Source: an uncultured Lachnospiraceae bacterium
Lineage (GTDB): Bacteria > Bacillota > Clostridia > Lachnospirales > Lachnospiraceae
Length of the DNA: 38,549 nucleotides
Direction: 5' to 3'
Assembly: GCA_934402055.1 (NCBI GenBank)
Contig: CAKRTC010000022.1
Span: 1 to 38,549 of the forward strand
Positions within the stretch are counted from its first letter, which is position 1, and every line of letters starts with the position of its first letter. The notes under the pieces were generated by a model. That model saw only the letters and a program-made list of their open reading frames with translations, did not search any database and was not told the DNA's origin. Positions 6,822-15,194 of the stretch are shown piece by piece. The position numbers and the translations under genes are program-made.

Positions 6822-8333
6822 ATGATATTTGAAGGATTATTTGCGGCGATACAGCCAATGACTATATTGCTTATCGCGATAGGAACTATTGTCGGTATTA
6901 TCTTCGGATCGATACCGGGACTTACAGCTACCATGGCTATAGTAATGTTCCTTCCTGTAACTTATTCAATGACAGCGAGTCAGGGAATAAGTATGTTGAT
7001 GGCACTTTATATCGGAGGAATCTCCGGAGGACTTATATCTGCGATATTGCTTAATATCCCGGGTACGCCTTCATCGGTTGCAACCTGCTTCGACGGTAAG
7101 CCGCTTGCAGATAAGGGAGAAGCCGGTAAGGCTCTCGGAACCGGAGTTGTATTCAGCTTTATAGGAACCATGATAGGTGTAGGACTTCTTATACTTCTTA
7201 CACCGGTACTCTGTAATGTTGCATTAAAGTTCCAGGCATATGAGTACTGCGCACTTGCAATCTTCTCATTGTCAATGGTTATAGCTCTTACCGGACATGA
7301 TATGCCTAAGGGCCTTATCAGTGCCGTACTCGGAGCTTTGCTTGCAACTGTAGGTCTTGCGCCTATCGATTCAAAGCCGAGATTTACTTTCGGAATGTTC
7401 CAGCTTAATAACGGATTTGCACTCCTTGTGCTTCTTATCGGACTTTTCGCTATAAGTGAGGTCATGAAGTATGCAGAGGAAGTTCGTAAAGAACAGAAGT
7501 ACATCGTTAATGAGACCGCCAAGATAAAAGGCTGCGGTTTTACTCTTAAGGAGGGTATCGCTCAGATCCCTAACGCTATAGTTTCAGCTCTTATCGGTGT
7601 TGCTATCGGTATCCTTCCGGGTATCGGAGGCGGAGTAAGCTGCATGATCAGCTACACTGTCAGCAAGAACCTGTCAAAGCATCCTGAGCTCTACGGAACA
7701 GGTATCATGGACGGAGTTGTTGCTTCGGAGACCGCCAACAACGGTACTATCGGAGGCGCTATGATCCCGCTGCTTGCACTCGGTATTCCGGGTGATGCCT
7801 GTACAGCTATGCTGCTCGGAGGACTTCAGGTACATAATGTTGCACCGGGTCCGCTTATCTATACCAAGAGCGGAGCAGTAGTATATGCTATATTCTTCTC
7901 AATGATGATCTCTGCTGTATTCATGATGATATTCATGCTTATAGGAATGAGACTCTTTGTAGCGGTATTAAAGGTTCCGAAGAATTACCTGCTTCCTGTA
8001 GTTATCGTGCTTTGCGGTATCGGTGCTATCGGAAATGCCAACATGGTATTTGATACCTACTGCATGGTAGGTTTCGGACTTATGAGCTATCTGCTTATTA
8101 AGTCTAAGGTTCCTACAGTACCTATGATACTTGGTTTCATTCTCGGACCTATGTTTGAGGAGAATATAAGACGAGTAAGTCAGCTTGCTTCAAGTGACAG
8201 GTTCTATACTCATCCTATTTTCATGGTATTGCTTTTTGCAACTATAATAGTTGTTATCTTCTCGGTTCGTTCGAACAGAAGAGAAGCTATGCTGGTTGCG
8301 GCAGGTGAGAAGGAAGAAGAGGAAGTTGAGTAA
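6822..8333 (+). CDS. tctA: TctA-family large permease subunit of a tripartite tricarboxylate transporter, copy 2
   Basis: A 503-residue permease, identical in length to copy 1 and about 87% identical in sequence. It keeps both PGL motifs (FGSIPGLTATMAIVMFLP and GILPGIGGGVSCMISY) and the conserved middle block from KFQAYEYCAL to EVMKYAE. Differences cluster at the N-terminus, in the segment around residues 114-135, at three scattered Cys/Thr/Ala positions, and in a more acidic C-terminal tail ending EKEEEEVE. It starts 15 bases after tctB copy 2, with GAGGAGATCAAG as ribosome binding site. This is a tandem duplicate of the upstream module; whether it moves the same substrate is not known. Confidence 0.95.
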   Translation: MIFEGLFAAIQPMTILLIAIGTIVGIIFGSIPGLTATMAIVMFLPVTYSMTASQGISMLMALYIGGISGGLISAILLNIPGTPSSVATCFDGKPLADKGEAGKALGTGVVFSFIGTMIGVGLLILLTPVLCNVALKFQAYEYCALAIFSLSMVIALTGHDMPKGLISAVLGALLATVGLAPIDSKPRFTFGMFQLNNGFALLVLLIGLFAISEVMKYAEEVRKEQKYIVNETAKIKGCGFTLKEGIAQIPNAIVSALIGVAIGILPGIGGGVSCMISYTVSKNLSKHPELYGTGIMDGVVASETANNGTIGGAMIPLLALGIPGDACTAMLLGGLQVHNVAPGPLIYTKSGAVVYAIFFSMMISAVFMMIFMLIGMRLFVAVLKVPKNYLLPVVIVLCGIGAIGNANMVFDTYCMVGFGLMSYLLIKSKVPTVPMILGFILGPMFEENIRRVSQLASSDRFYTHPIFMVLLFATIIVVIFSVRSNRREAMLVAAGEKEEEEVE

Positions 8334-8426
8334 GAAACTTTTTCAAGACTCAAATTATAAAAGATAGACTTGTTTAATAAGTTTTTCTTTAGCCGTTTTG
8401 TTCTTTCCGATCATAAATAGCTGTCA

Positions 8427-8510
8427 ATGATGATCAGATTCAGAGGATCGGCAAGAAGATTACATAGCCAAGGACTTTGCCGAAAGGCAATGTTTCATTT
8501 AACCCATCAT
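8427..8510 (+). ncRNA. Possible structured RNA element in the tctA 3' region
   Basis: An outer pairing ATGATG (8427-8432) with CATCAT (8505-8510) encloses ACA/TGT and a TTGCC-GAAA-GGCAA hairpin with a GNRA loop (8477-8490). A strong terminator follows at once. The layout looks like an aptamer plus terminator, but no gene on this strand lies downstream and I recognise no riboswitch class. It may be just the folded 3' end of the tctBA mRNA. Confidence 0.25.
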
Positions 8511-8514
8511 ACAG

Positions 8515-8551
8515 AAACCGCCGACAGGAGTTATTTCCTGCGGCGGTTTTT
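8515..8551 (+). terminator. Strong intrinsic terminator after tctA copy 2
   Basis: AAACCGCCG-a-CAGG pairs with CCTGCGGCGGTTT across an 8-base loop and is followed by T5. The A-run on the left side means it could also stop the convergent TauE gene on the other strand. The remaining bases to 8670 show nothing further. Confidence 0.85.
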
Positions 8552-8670
8552 GTAGATATTGCAGTTATTAAATCAGCTTTCATGGGAAAAATTCGGTGAG
8601 TACCCTTGAAAAAATCATATCTTTTACCATTACCGACAGTTATATCCCAAATGCCGGCACAGTACCCTGT

Positions 8671-9432
8671 TTAGATATATGCAGCTATGAGTTCTGACAG
8701 TACTTTGATAAAGAATATGACAAGTACAGTGATGATGACAGGCTTAACGGCCTTGCTGCCGCTTTTTTCAAAATGGCGTGCGCCGAGATAATTTCCGGCT
8801 ATATTGAAGGCTCCGGCTATGACTCCGAGCGGAAACAAAACCTGAGCGTTCAGCAGGAATACGGCAAGTGCCGAGACATTCGTGCTGAGATTGATGATCT
8901 TGGTGAGTCCGTTAGCCTTAAATACCGGAAGTCTCGCAAGTCCCGTGAGTATAAGTAATAAAAATGTACCTGTTCCGGGACCGTAGAAGCCGTCATAAAT
9001 TCCGATCAAAAACGACGAGAGCATTGAGATCGCAATAGTTATACCGGCCGGATACTCTTCTCCGTTTGGCTTAAGAACTTTTTTATTAAGGATATAAGCA
9101 CCTGTGAGCGGCAACACTATGAGCATTATTACTCTGAAAGGACCGTCACTTATATGAAGTGCGATATTGGCACCTGCGGAAGAACCTAAGAAAGCACAAG
9201 GAATACAAAACAGAGCAGACTTCCATGGGATAAAACCGCTTTTGGCATATTTCCAGCAGGCAACAGAGGTTCCCATAGAAGAACTCATCTTATTTGTTGC
9301 AATACAGTTATGTACGGGAAGTCCCGTCATCATATAAGCGGGGAGTGATATCAGACCGCCTCCGCCCGCAATCGCGTCAACATATCCCGCTACAAATACC
9401 AGCGGACATATCAATAAATAATTAAATAACAT
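8671..9432 (-). CDS. TauE/SafE-family sulfite or organic anion exporter (membrane permease)
   Basis: The product is about 253 residues and almost entirely hydrophobic. It shows the two-repeat signature of the TauE/SafE (DUF81) family: GYVDAIAGGGGLISLPAY near the N-terminus and GIYDGFYGPGTGTFLLLI near the middle. Members export sulfite, sulfoacetate or related anions, or act in taurine metabolism; the substrate here is unknown. I start at the ATG at 9432 because the GTG six bases earlier overlaps the GAGAGG ribosome binding site. It is convergent with the tct locus and separated from it by the terminator at 8515-8551. It is divergent from the LD-carboxypeptidase gene, and no functional link between them is evident. 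Confidence 0.9.
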   Translation of the reverse strand: MLFNYLLICPLVFVAGYVDAIAGGGGLISLPAYMMTGLPVHNCIATNKMSSSMGTSVACWKYAKSGFIPWKSALFCIPCAFLGSSAGANIALHISDGPFRVIMLIVLPLTGAYILNKKVLKPNGEEYPAGITIAISMLSSFLIGIYDGFYGPGTGTFLLLILTGLARLPVFKANGLTKIINLSTNVSALAVFLLNAQVLFPLGVIAGAFNIAGNYLGARHFEKSGSKAVKPVIITVLVIFFIKVLSELIAAYI

Positions 9433-9487
9433 AAACACCTCTCAAATAATGTCTTTAGCCTAGTGCATTATACATGATACTCTCTAT

Positions 9488-9516
9488 TTGTGAAATCCTA
9501 AAATTTATGGTAAAAT
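9488..9516 (+). promoter_or_regulatory. Promoter of the LD-carboxypeptidase gene
   Basis: TTGTGA (9488-9493) and TAAAAT (9511-9516) have the ideal 17-base spacing and lie 57 bases before the start codon. Confidence 0.6.
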
Positions 9517-9572
9517 TTTTTCCAAATCGTCAAAACATGCATATATAGGTACACTTACACGGAGGAATTAAG

Positions 9573-10607
9573 ATGAGATATCCAAAGTTTATAAAAGAAG
9601 GGTCGACCATAGCTTTTGTTGCGCCCTCATTCGGATGTGCGATCGAGCCATATAAGAGCGCCTTTCAAAATGCACTTCATAAGTTTGATACAATGGGATA
9701 CAAGACTTTGTTAGGCCCTAATTGTTACAAGTCCGACGGAATAGGTATAAGCACCGATCCTGCAAGCTGCGGAGATGAATTCAATAAGATGTACACAGGA
9801 GCTTACGGTAAATGTGATGCAATCATTTCATGCGGCGGCGGTGAGCTTATGTGCGAGACTCTGGATCATATAGATCTGGATCTGATAGCTGCTTCGACAC
9901 CGAAGTGGTATGTCGGTTTTTCGGACAACACCAATTTTCTGTTTAATCAGGCAGTGAACTGTGATATTGCAGGTATATACGGTCCTTGTGCGGCAGCATA
10001 CGGCATGGAACCATGGCACAGGAATCTCCATGATGTCTTTGACATTATGAGCGGAAGAAAGCTGAGCGTATGCACCTACGGTAAATGGGAGTCCGAAGCT
10101 CTTAAGTCGGAAGAAGCTCCGCTGCTTCCTTACAATTGTACAGAGGATACAGTGCTTAAGTTTTATCCGGAGGGAGCCAAGGAGTTCAGATTCAGCGGAA
10201 GACTGCTCGGAGGCTGTCTTGATGTTCTTGTGACCATGTGCGGAACCAAGTACGACAGAGTCAGAGAATTCAACAAGCGCTATGAGGGGGACGGAGTTGT
10301 ATGGTTCCTTGAGAGCTGTGACCTTAATGTATTTTCAATGAGACGTGCCATGTGGCAGCTGGATCATTGCGGATGGTTCGAAAATGTCAAAGGCTTCATT
10401 ATCGGAAGACCTATGCATTTCAATGAGCCTATGATGGGACTTGATCAATACGAGGCAATAACTGCTGTTGCGGCAAAGTATAATGTGCCGATAATAATGG
10501 ATGCCGACATAGGACATGTTCCTCCTATGATGCCGCTCATAATGGGAAGCCTTGCAGAGGTGCATGCGGCCGACAATATGCTCAGAGTCGATATGAAGCT
10601 TGTATAA
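9573..10607 (+). CDS. S66-family peptidase, muramoyltetrapeptide LD-carboxypeptidase (LdcA/MccF type)
   Basis: A 344-residue cytoplasmic serine peptidase. The S66 catalytic triad can be placed: Ser117 in GFSDNT, Glu247 in WFLESCD and His315 in ADIGHVPP. An SCGGGE motif near residue 87 also fits the family. LdcA enzymes trim the terminal D-Ala from murein tetrapeptides during wall recycling; the MccF branch cleaves microcin C-like peptidyl nucleotides and gives immunity. The sequence does not separate these two cleanly, and no microcin genes are nearby. The start ATG follows GGAGG. The next gene begins 8 bases after the stop, so the two are probably co-transcribed. Confidence 0.9.
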   Translation: MRYPKFIKEGSTIAFVAPSFGCAIEPYKSAFQNALHKFDTMGYKTLLGPNCYKSDGIGISTDPASCGDEFNKMYTGAYGKCDAIISCGGGELMCETLDHIDLDLIAASTPKWYVGFSDNTNFLFNQAVNCDIAGIYGPCAAAYGMEPWHRNLHDVFDIMSGRKLSVCTYGKWESEALKSEEAPLLPYNCTEDTVLKFYPEGAKEFRFSGRLLGGCLDVLVTMCGTKYDRVREFNKRYEGDGVVWFLESCDLNVFSMRRAMWQLDHCGWFENVKGFIIGRPMHFNEPMMGLDQYEAITAVAAKYNVPIIMDADIGHVPPMMPLIMGSLAEVHAADNMLRVDMKLV

Positions 10608-10615
10608 GGTGGAGA

Positions 10616-12319
10616 ATGTTTCTTCGTGAGCTGACTTACAAGTTCATAAAAAAGCTGGATATCAGAAAGCTGCTGTGGTTTTTGTTTATTGCGGCTGCAG
10701 TTCTTTTAATGCTGTTTGTTATAGGCTTCAGGATAAGAACGGACATATTGCGAAGATCAAGGACGGTATCAGAGCTTAAGCTTGACTGGTATTATTATGA
10801 CGAAAGCGGTGAGCGGATATATACCACGCTTCCGAATACCATAGAGTTGAAAAACGGAGATGAACTGGTGCTGTACAATAACATGGTTTCATGTTATCCA
10901 AGCGGTAATATTATCTGTACCAAGGCAGGCGTATTCAGACCGACGATCTTTCGTCACGGCAATGTTTTGTACAGATATGATGACAGTCTGTTTAAAAAAA
11001 ATATTCAGCTTTCCCGGACTCTTTACTGCACTGCAAAGATAAATAATGATTACGGACGTGTGCCTATAGTTATTGTTTATCATAAGCCTGAGGGAGCCGG
11101 AAATGCCGCAGCTGGCTATGCCTTTAATATACCAAGCGTCTACATTGGAAGAGAGTCGGATATACTGGTCTTCAACTGCAAGGATTATCTGATGTCAATA
11201 GTGCTTGTTATAGCATTCTTTCTTGCAGCCGTGTGCGCATTTTCAGAATGGCTGTACTGGAGGAAGCTAAGCAGAAGCGAGCGACTGCTGGATCTTGCTG
11301 CATTTTTGATGATCTTTGCGGTCTGGGTATTAACGGATTCCGGAACACTAAAGTATATAAGCGATAAATATCTGGGTGCAGTAGTTGGCTATATCTCATT
11401 TATAAGCTTTATGATCTTTCCTATACCGATCATCAGCTTTGCCAAGCATACCGTAAAGCGGGATGAAGTGTTCTTTGACAGACTGAGTGTGCCGGTAGCT
11501 GCCAATGTGCTTATACAGATATGCCTGAATACAGTATTCGGAGTAAGTCTCATAAGTATGCTTCCTGTTACGCATGCAATACTTTTATCGGTCTCACTGA
11601 TCGTTATTATCAGGCTTGCTGTGATTTACTCAAAAACACACAGCATGGACATAATTAAATTTATTATGGAATTATGTTTCATGCTGATGAGCGGTTTGAT
11701 AAGCATATTCTGGTATTGGAAAAGGGCTGTGTATCATCAGTGGATATTCCAGCTCGGAGTGTTTATATATGCAACATTCATGGTATACGATACCTATCTA
11801 CAGCTTTCGGATTACAGCATAATGCAGAGACAGATACAGATGGATGGAACGAGACATAATGAGCCTGTAAGCTGTATGCCGGATGCATATATATACTTAA
11901 GAGATCTTGAATGGATAAGGAAACGCCACAAAGCTGAGATCGTGCAGCGTAAAAATATTTTTCACAGACTTTTTGGGCTTAAGCAAGGGAACGACAGCCC
12001 TAAGGCGGTGGATACGGGATATCTGCAGATTAATATAATTATATCGGCAATGAGTAAAAATGATACCGAAAATGAAGCTGTCAGCAGACTTAAGAGACTA
12101 GCGGCGGCAGCCAAGTTTGTGAGGGATACATTTTCGGAAAATGCATCCTGCTATTGTCTTGATACGAATATGATCTGTGTCATGACAAGTGACGGAGATA
12201 TCAAGACAAATAAAAACATACTTAAGCTCATGAAAAATGTAGACGATTACAACAGCAGAGCGGCTGATGATGAAAGACTGGAGCTTGAGGTGTATACCGA
12301 TCACCTGATGAGCAGCTGA
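10616..12319 (+). CDS. Multi-pass membrane sensor-like protein with a degenerate GGDEF-like C-terminus
   Basis: A 567-residue protein. One transmembrane helix (about 19-42) is followed by an extracytoplasmic domain (about 45-185), then a block of about seven helices (about 190-395), a plan like 7TMR-DISM sensors. The cytoplasmic part (about 400-567) has a weak echo of a GGDEF domain. It contains QINIIISAMSKND where such enzymes have the metal/substrate strand and ND motif, then a long helix, then CYCLDTNMICVMTSDGD where R-GGDEF-V would be. The signature itself is absent, so diguanylate cyclase activity is not expected. It may sense or relay a signal without making cyclic di-GMP. It is probably in an operon with the LD-carboxypeptidase upstream, with AAGG as a short-spaced ribosome binding site. 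The degenerate GGDEF assignment is my inference. Confidence 0.7.
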   Translation: MFLRELTYKFIKKLDIRKLLWFLFIAAAVLLMLFVIGFRIRTDILRRSRTVSELKLDWYYYDESGERIYTTLPNTIELKNGDELVLYNNMVSCYPSGNIICTKAGVFRPTIFRHGNVLYRYDDSLFKKNIQLSRTLYCTAKINNDYGRVPIVIVYHKPEGAGNAAAGYAFNIPSVYIGRESDILVFNCKDYLMSIVLVIAFFLAAVCAFSEWLYWRKLSRSERLLDLAAFLMIFAVWVLTDSGTLKYISDKYLGAVVGYISFISFMIFPIPIISFAKHTVKRDEVFFDRLSVPVAANVLIQICLNTVFGVSLISMLPVTHAILLSVSLIVIIRLAVIYSKTHSMDIIKFIMELCFMLMSGLISIFWYWKRAVYHQWIFQLGVFIYATFMVYDTYLQLSDYSIMQRQIQMDGTRHNEPVSCMPDAYIYLRDLEWIRKRHKAEIVQRKNIFHRLFGLKQGNDSPKAVDTGYLQINIIISAMSKNDTENEAVSRLKRLAAAAKFVRDTFSENASCYCLDTNMICVMTSDGDIKTNKNILKLMKNVDDYNSRAADDERLELEVYTDHLMSS

Positions 12320-12467
12320 AAGCCTGAGCTCATCATATCAAAGAACGGATCGGGTACCGAAAGAAAAAGCCGAAAGGAAACTGTGACATGCGCTGTGAGG
12401 GATGCCTTGTCGGCACGAAAAGAAGAACGAATGTTGGAAATGAAGGAAACGGAAGGATCGAGAGTAG

Positions 12468-13313
12468 ATGATAATTGACGCTTTATTGGATGCAGTGTTT
12501 GATTCGCTGCGGGCACTGCCTTTTTTGCTTGCGGCATTTGCATTAATGGAGATATTGGAGAAACATCAGGATAAGTTTATAGATAATCTGTTCGGTAAAT
12601 TGGGAAAGAGCGGACCGCTTATAGGTGCCTTGATGGGGCTGGTTCCTCAGTGCGGTTTTTCGGCTGCCATGAGTAATCTCTATGCGGGAGGAGTTATAAG
12701 CATAGGCACGCTTATCGCGGTTTTTGTGTCGACCTCGGACGAGGCGGTACTTATCATGCTGAGCAGTCCGGAGGCCATACCGAAGATAATACCTTTGCTT
12801 GCGACCAAATTTGTTACGGCGATAATATTCGGATATCTGATAGATATCATACTGCGTAAGCCGAGTGCTCACGAGCATATAGACGAAATATGCATAGACT
12901 GCGGATGTCACGATAAAAAAGGAATACTGGGACCTGTGCTGGTACATACAAGACGTGTCATGTTCTGGCTCTTTGCGGTAAGCTTAGTCCTTAATATACT
13001 GATAGAACTTATAGGTTCGGATAAGCTTGCGGGTATGCTCGGTGCGGAATCAGTGATACAGCCGCTTATAACAGCACTTATAGGACTCATCCCTAATTGT
13101 GCCATATCAGTAATGTTTACAAAGCTTTATCTTGCGGGAAGCTTAAGCTTTGCGTCTACTGTTGCCGGACTTGCATCCGGTGCTGGTCTCGGACTCATAG
13201 TGCTCTGCCGCATGAATCATGACAGGGAAGATACGATAAAGATACTCGCTGTGCTTTATGCGTGCGGAGCTGTTGCCGGAATAGTGCTTCATTTTATTCC
13301 GCTCGGACTTTGA
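12468..13313 (+). CDS. ArsP_2-type 10TM metal exporter (putative manganese or heavy-metal transporter)
   Basis: This 281-residue membrane protein has two repeats, each with a conserved Pro-x-Cys entry motif: PQCGFSAAMSNLYAGG (near residue 59) and PNCAISVMFTKLYLAG (near residue 208). These are typical of the family often annotated as putative manganese transporter or arsenic/heavy-metal efflux (ArsP_2). Between the repeats a hydrophilic loop (about residues 132-150) is rich in His and Cys, HEHIDEICIDCGCHD, a plausible metal-binding site. The start ATG follows GGAAGGA. It is separated from the 7TM gene by 148 bases containing a GATGAGC / GCTCATC inverted repeat but no clear terminator. The transported ion cannot be deduced. 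Confidence 0.8.
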   Translation: MIIDALLDAVFDSLRALPFLLAAFALMEILEKHQDKFIDNLFGKLGKSGPLIGALMGLVPQCGFSAAMSNLYAGGVISIGTLIAVFVSTSDEAVLIMLSSPEAIPKIIPLLATKFVTAIIFGYLIDIILRKPSAHEHIDEICIDCGCHDKKGILGPVLVHTRRVMFWLFAVSLVLNILIELIGSDKLAGMLGAESVIQPLITALIGLIPNCAISVMFTKLYLAGSLSFASTVAGLASGAGLGLIVLCRMNHDREDTIKILAVLYACGAVAGIVLHFIPLGL

Positions 13314-13367
13314 GAAAACATATTTTCATTGTGCATTTTTAAGTATGCGGCATGTTGAAATACGGAT

Positions 13368-13395
13368 TTGCACATATTTGCATAATGAATATAAT
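13368..13395 (+). promoter_or_regulatory. Promoter of the glnS-rel-hemZ unit
   Basis: TTGCAC (13368-13373) and a perfect TATAAT (13390-13395) are spaced by 16 bases, about 100 bases before glnS. The leader in between shows no T-box signature that I can recognise. Confidence 0.6.
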
Positions 13396-13496
13396 ATTTA
13401 TTACTCATATACCTGTAAAACGTGATTTTTCGACAGCGGAAAATGTGATATACTTAGCGTTTAATAGGAGAATTTTATCTAAAGGAGTAGTCTGTT

Positions 13497-15194
13497 ATGG
13501 CAATCGATACCAAAACAACAGCCGCTGAGACGGAAAATATACAGGAAACTGTTTCAAAGAATTTTATAGAGCGAGAGATCGATAAGGATCTTGCCGAGGG
13601 TGTGTATGACCATGTGCATACGAGATTCCCTCCGGAGCCTAACGGATATCTCCATATAGGACATGCCAAATCCATTATCCTCAATTCAGGACTTGCGAAA
13701 GAGTATAACGGTCTGTTCAATCTCAGATTCGACGATACCAATCCGGTCAAGGAGAAGACGGAGTTTGTCAAGTCTATTATTGCGGATGTTGAGTGGCTCG
13801 GTGCGGATTTCAGAGGTGAGGTTTTCTTTGCATCCAATTATTTTGAAGAGATGTATGAGAAGGCAGTATTTCTCATCAGGAAGGGCAAGGCTTATGTATC
13901 CGATCTTTCAGCCGAAGAGATAAGGACTACGAGAGGAGATTTCAATACTCCTGGCAAGGAGGATCCTTCCAGAAACCGTTCGGTTGAGGAGAACCTTGAG
14001 CTGTTTGAGGCCATGAAGGACGGAAAGTTTGCGGACGGTGAAAAGGTGCTCAGAGCCAAGATAGACATGGCAGCGGGAAACATTAACATGAGAGACCCGG
14101 TCATCTATCGTATAGCAAGACTTACTCATCACAATACAGGTGACAAGTGGTGCATTTACCCTATGTATGACTTTGCACATCCTATCGAGGATGCCATAGA
14201 GGGTATTACACACAGTATATGCACGCTTGAGTTTGAGGATCACAGACCGCTTTATGACTGGGTGGTAAGAGAGTGTGAGTATGCCGAGCCGCCGAGACAG
14301 ATAGAGTTTGCCAAGATGTATCTTACCAATGTGGTTACAGGCAAGCGTTATATCAAGAAGCTCGTTGAGGACGGAGTTGTTGACGGATGGGACGATCCGA
14401 GACTGGTTACGATAGCGGCATTGAGGAGAAGAGGCTATACACCTGAGTCTATCAGAAAGTTTGTAGAGCTTGCGGGTATATCCAAGGCCGATTCAAGCTG
14501 TGAGCTTGATATGCTTGAATACTGCATCAGAGACGATCTTAAGCTTAAGAAGCCGCGTATGCTTGCAGTGCTTCATCCGCTCAAGCTTATCATAGACAAT
14601 TATCCGGAGGGTGAATCCGAGCTTATCGATATGCCTAATAACCTTGAGGTACCGGAGATGGGCAGCCGTAAGGTTCGCTTCGGAAGAGAACTCTGGATAG
14701 AACAGGAGGACTTCATGGAGGTGCCTCCGCATAAGTACTTCAGACTCTTCCCGGGCAATGAGGTACGCCTTATGGGAGCTTATTTTGCCAAGTGCACAGG
14801 CTTCGATAAGGATGAGGACGGCAATATAACAGCAGTTCACTGCGAGTATGATAAGACTCAGAAGACAGGTCAGGAGACACGCAAGGTCAAGGGAACCATT
14901 CACTGGGTATATGCAGGTGATGCCTTTGATGCTACCGTAAGACTCTATGAGAATCTTGTCGACGAGGAGAAGGGCAAGCTTTCCGCCGACGGTACACTTA
15001 ATCTTAATCCTAATTCTCTTACCGTACTTGAACACTGTAAGCTTGAGCCTGCACTTAAGGAGGCAAAGCCGTTCGACAGCTTCCAGTTCGTAAGAAACGG
15101 ATTCTTTAATGTAGACTGCAAGGATTCAAATGAAGGAGCACCGGTATTTAACCGTATAGTAGGACTTAAGAGCTCCTTTAAGCTTAATAAATGA
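13497..15194 (+). CDS. glnS: Glutaminyl-tRNA synthetase
   Basis: A 565-residue class I aminoacyl-tRNA synthetase that charges tRNA-Gln with glutamine. The ATP-binding HIGH motif is seen in PNGYLHIGHAKS (about residues 46-57), and RFDDTNP follows as in the GlnRS/GluRS family. The WCIYPMYDFAHPIEDAIEGITHS stretch is typical of GlnRS, where it separates the enzyme from GluRS. The KMSKS-loop equivalent reads VTGKRYIKKL (about residue 278) instead of the usual MSKRKL, with the key lysines partly kept. The C-terminal beta-barrel anticodon domain is complete, so length is normal (E. coli 554). The start ATG follows AAAGGAG. Its TGA stop overlaps the rel start (ATGA), so the two are translationally coupled. 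Confidence 0.95.
   Translation: MAIDTKTTAAETENIQETVSKNFIEREIDKDLAEGVYDHVHTRFPPEPNGYLHIGHAKSIILNSGLAKEYNGLFNLRFDDTNPVKEKTEFVKSIIADVEWLGADFRGEVFFASNYFEEMYEKAVFLIRKGKAYVSDLSAEEIRTTRGDFNTPGKEDPSRNRSVEENLELFEAMKDGKFADGEKVLRAKIDMAAGNINMRDPVIYRIARLTHHNTGDKWCIYPMYDFAHPIEDAIEGITHSICTLEFEDHRPLYDWVVRECEYAEPPRQIEFAKMYLTNVVTGKRYIKKLVEDGVVDGWDDPRLVTIAALRRRGYTPESIRKFVELAGISKADSSCELDMLEYCIRDDLKLKKPRMLAVLHPLKLIIDNYPEGESELIDMPNNLEVPEMGSRKVRFGRELWIEQEDFMEVPPHKYFRLFPGNEVRLMGAYFAKCTGFDKDEDGNITAVHCEYDKTQKTGQETRKVKGTIHWVYAGDAFDATVRLYENLVDEEKGKLSADGTLNLNPNSLTVLEHCKLEPALKEAKPFDSFQFVRNGFFNVDCKDSNEGAPVFNRIVGLKSSFKLNK

Noticed and set aside
8427..8510. Cyclic di-GMP (GEMM) riboswitch
   Set aside because: A GNRA-capped hairpin and a following terminator suggested it, but the conserved GGCAAACC and ACGCAAAGCC-type segments are absent and there is no downstream gene.
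8773..8958. 61-codon plus-strand frame within the TauE gene
   Set aside because: It overlaps the conserved membrane protein on the other strand and has no start signals.
12320..12467. Manganese (yybP-ykoY) riboswitch ahead of the metal exporter
   Set aside because: The leader has small hairpins, but I could not find the paired conserved loops of that class.
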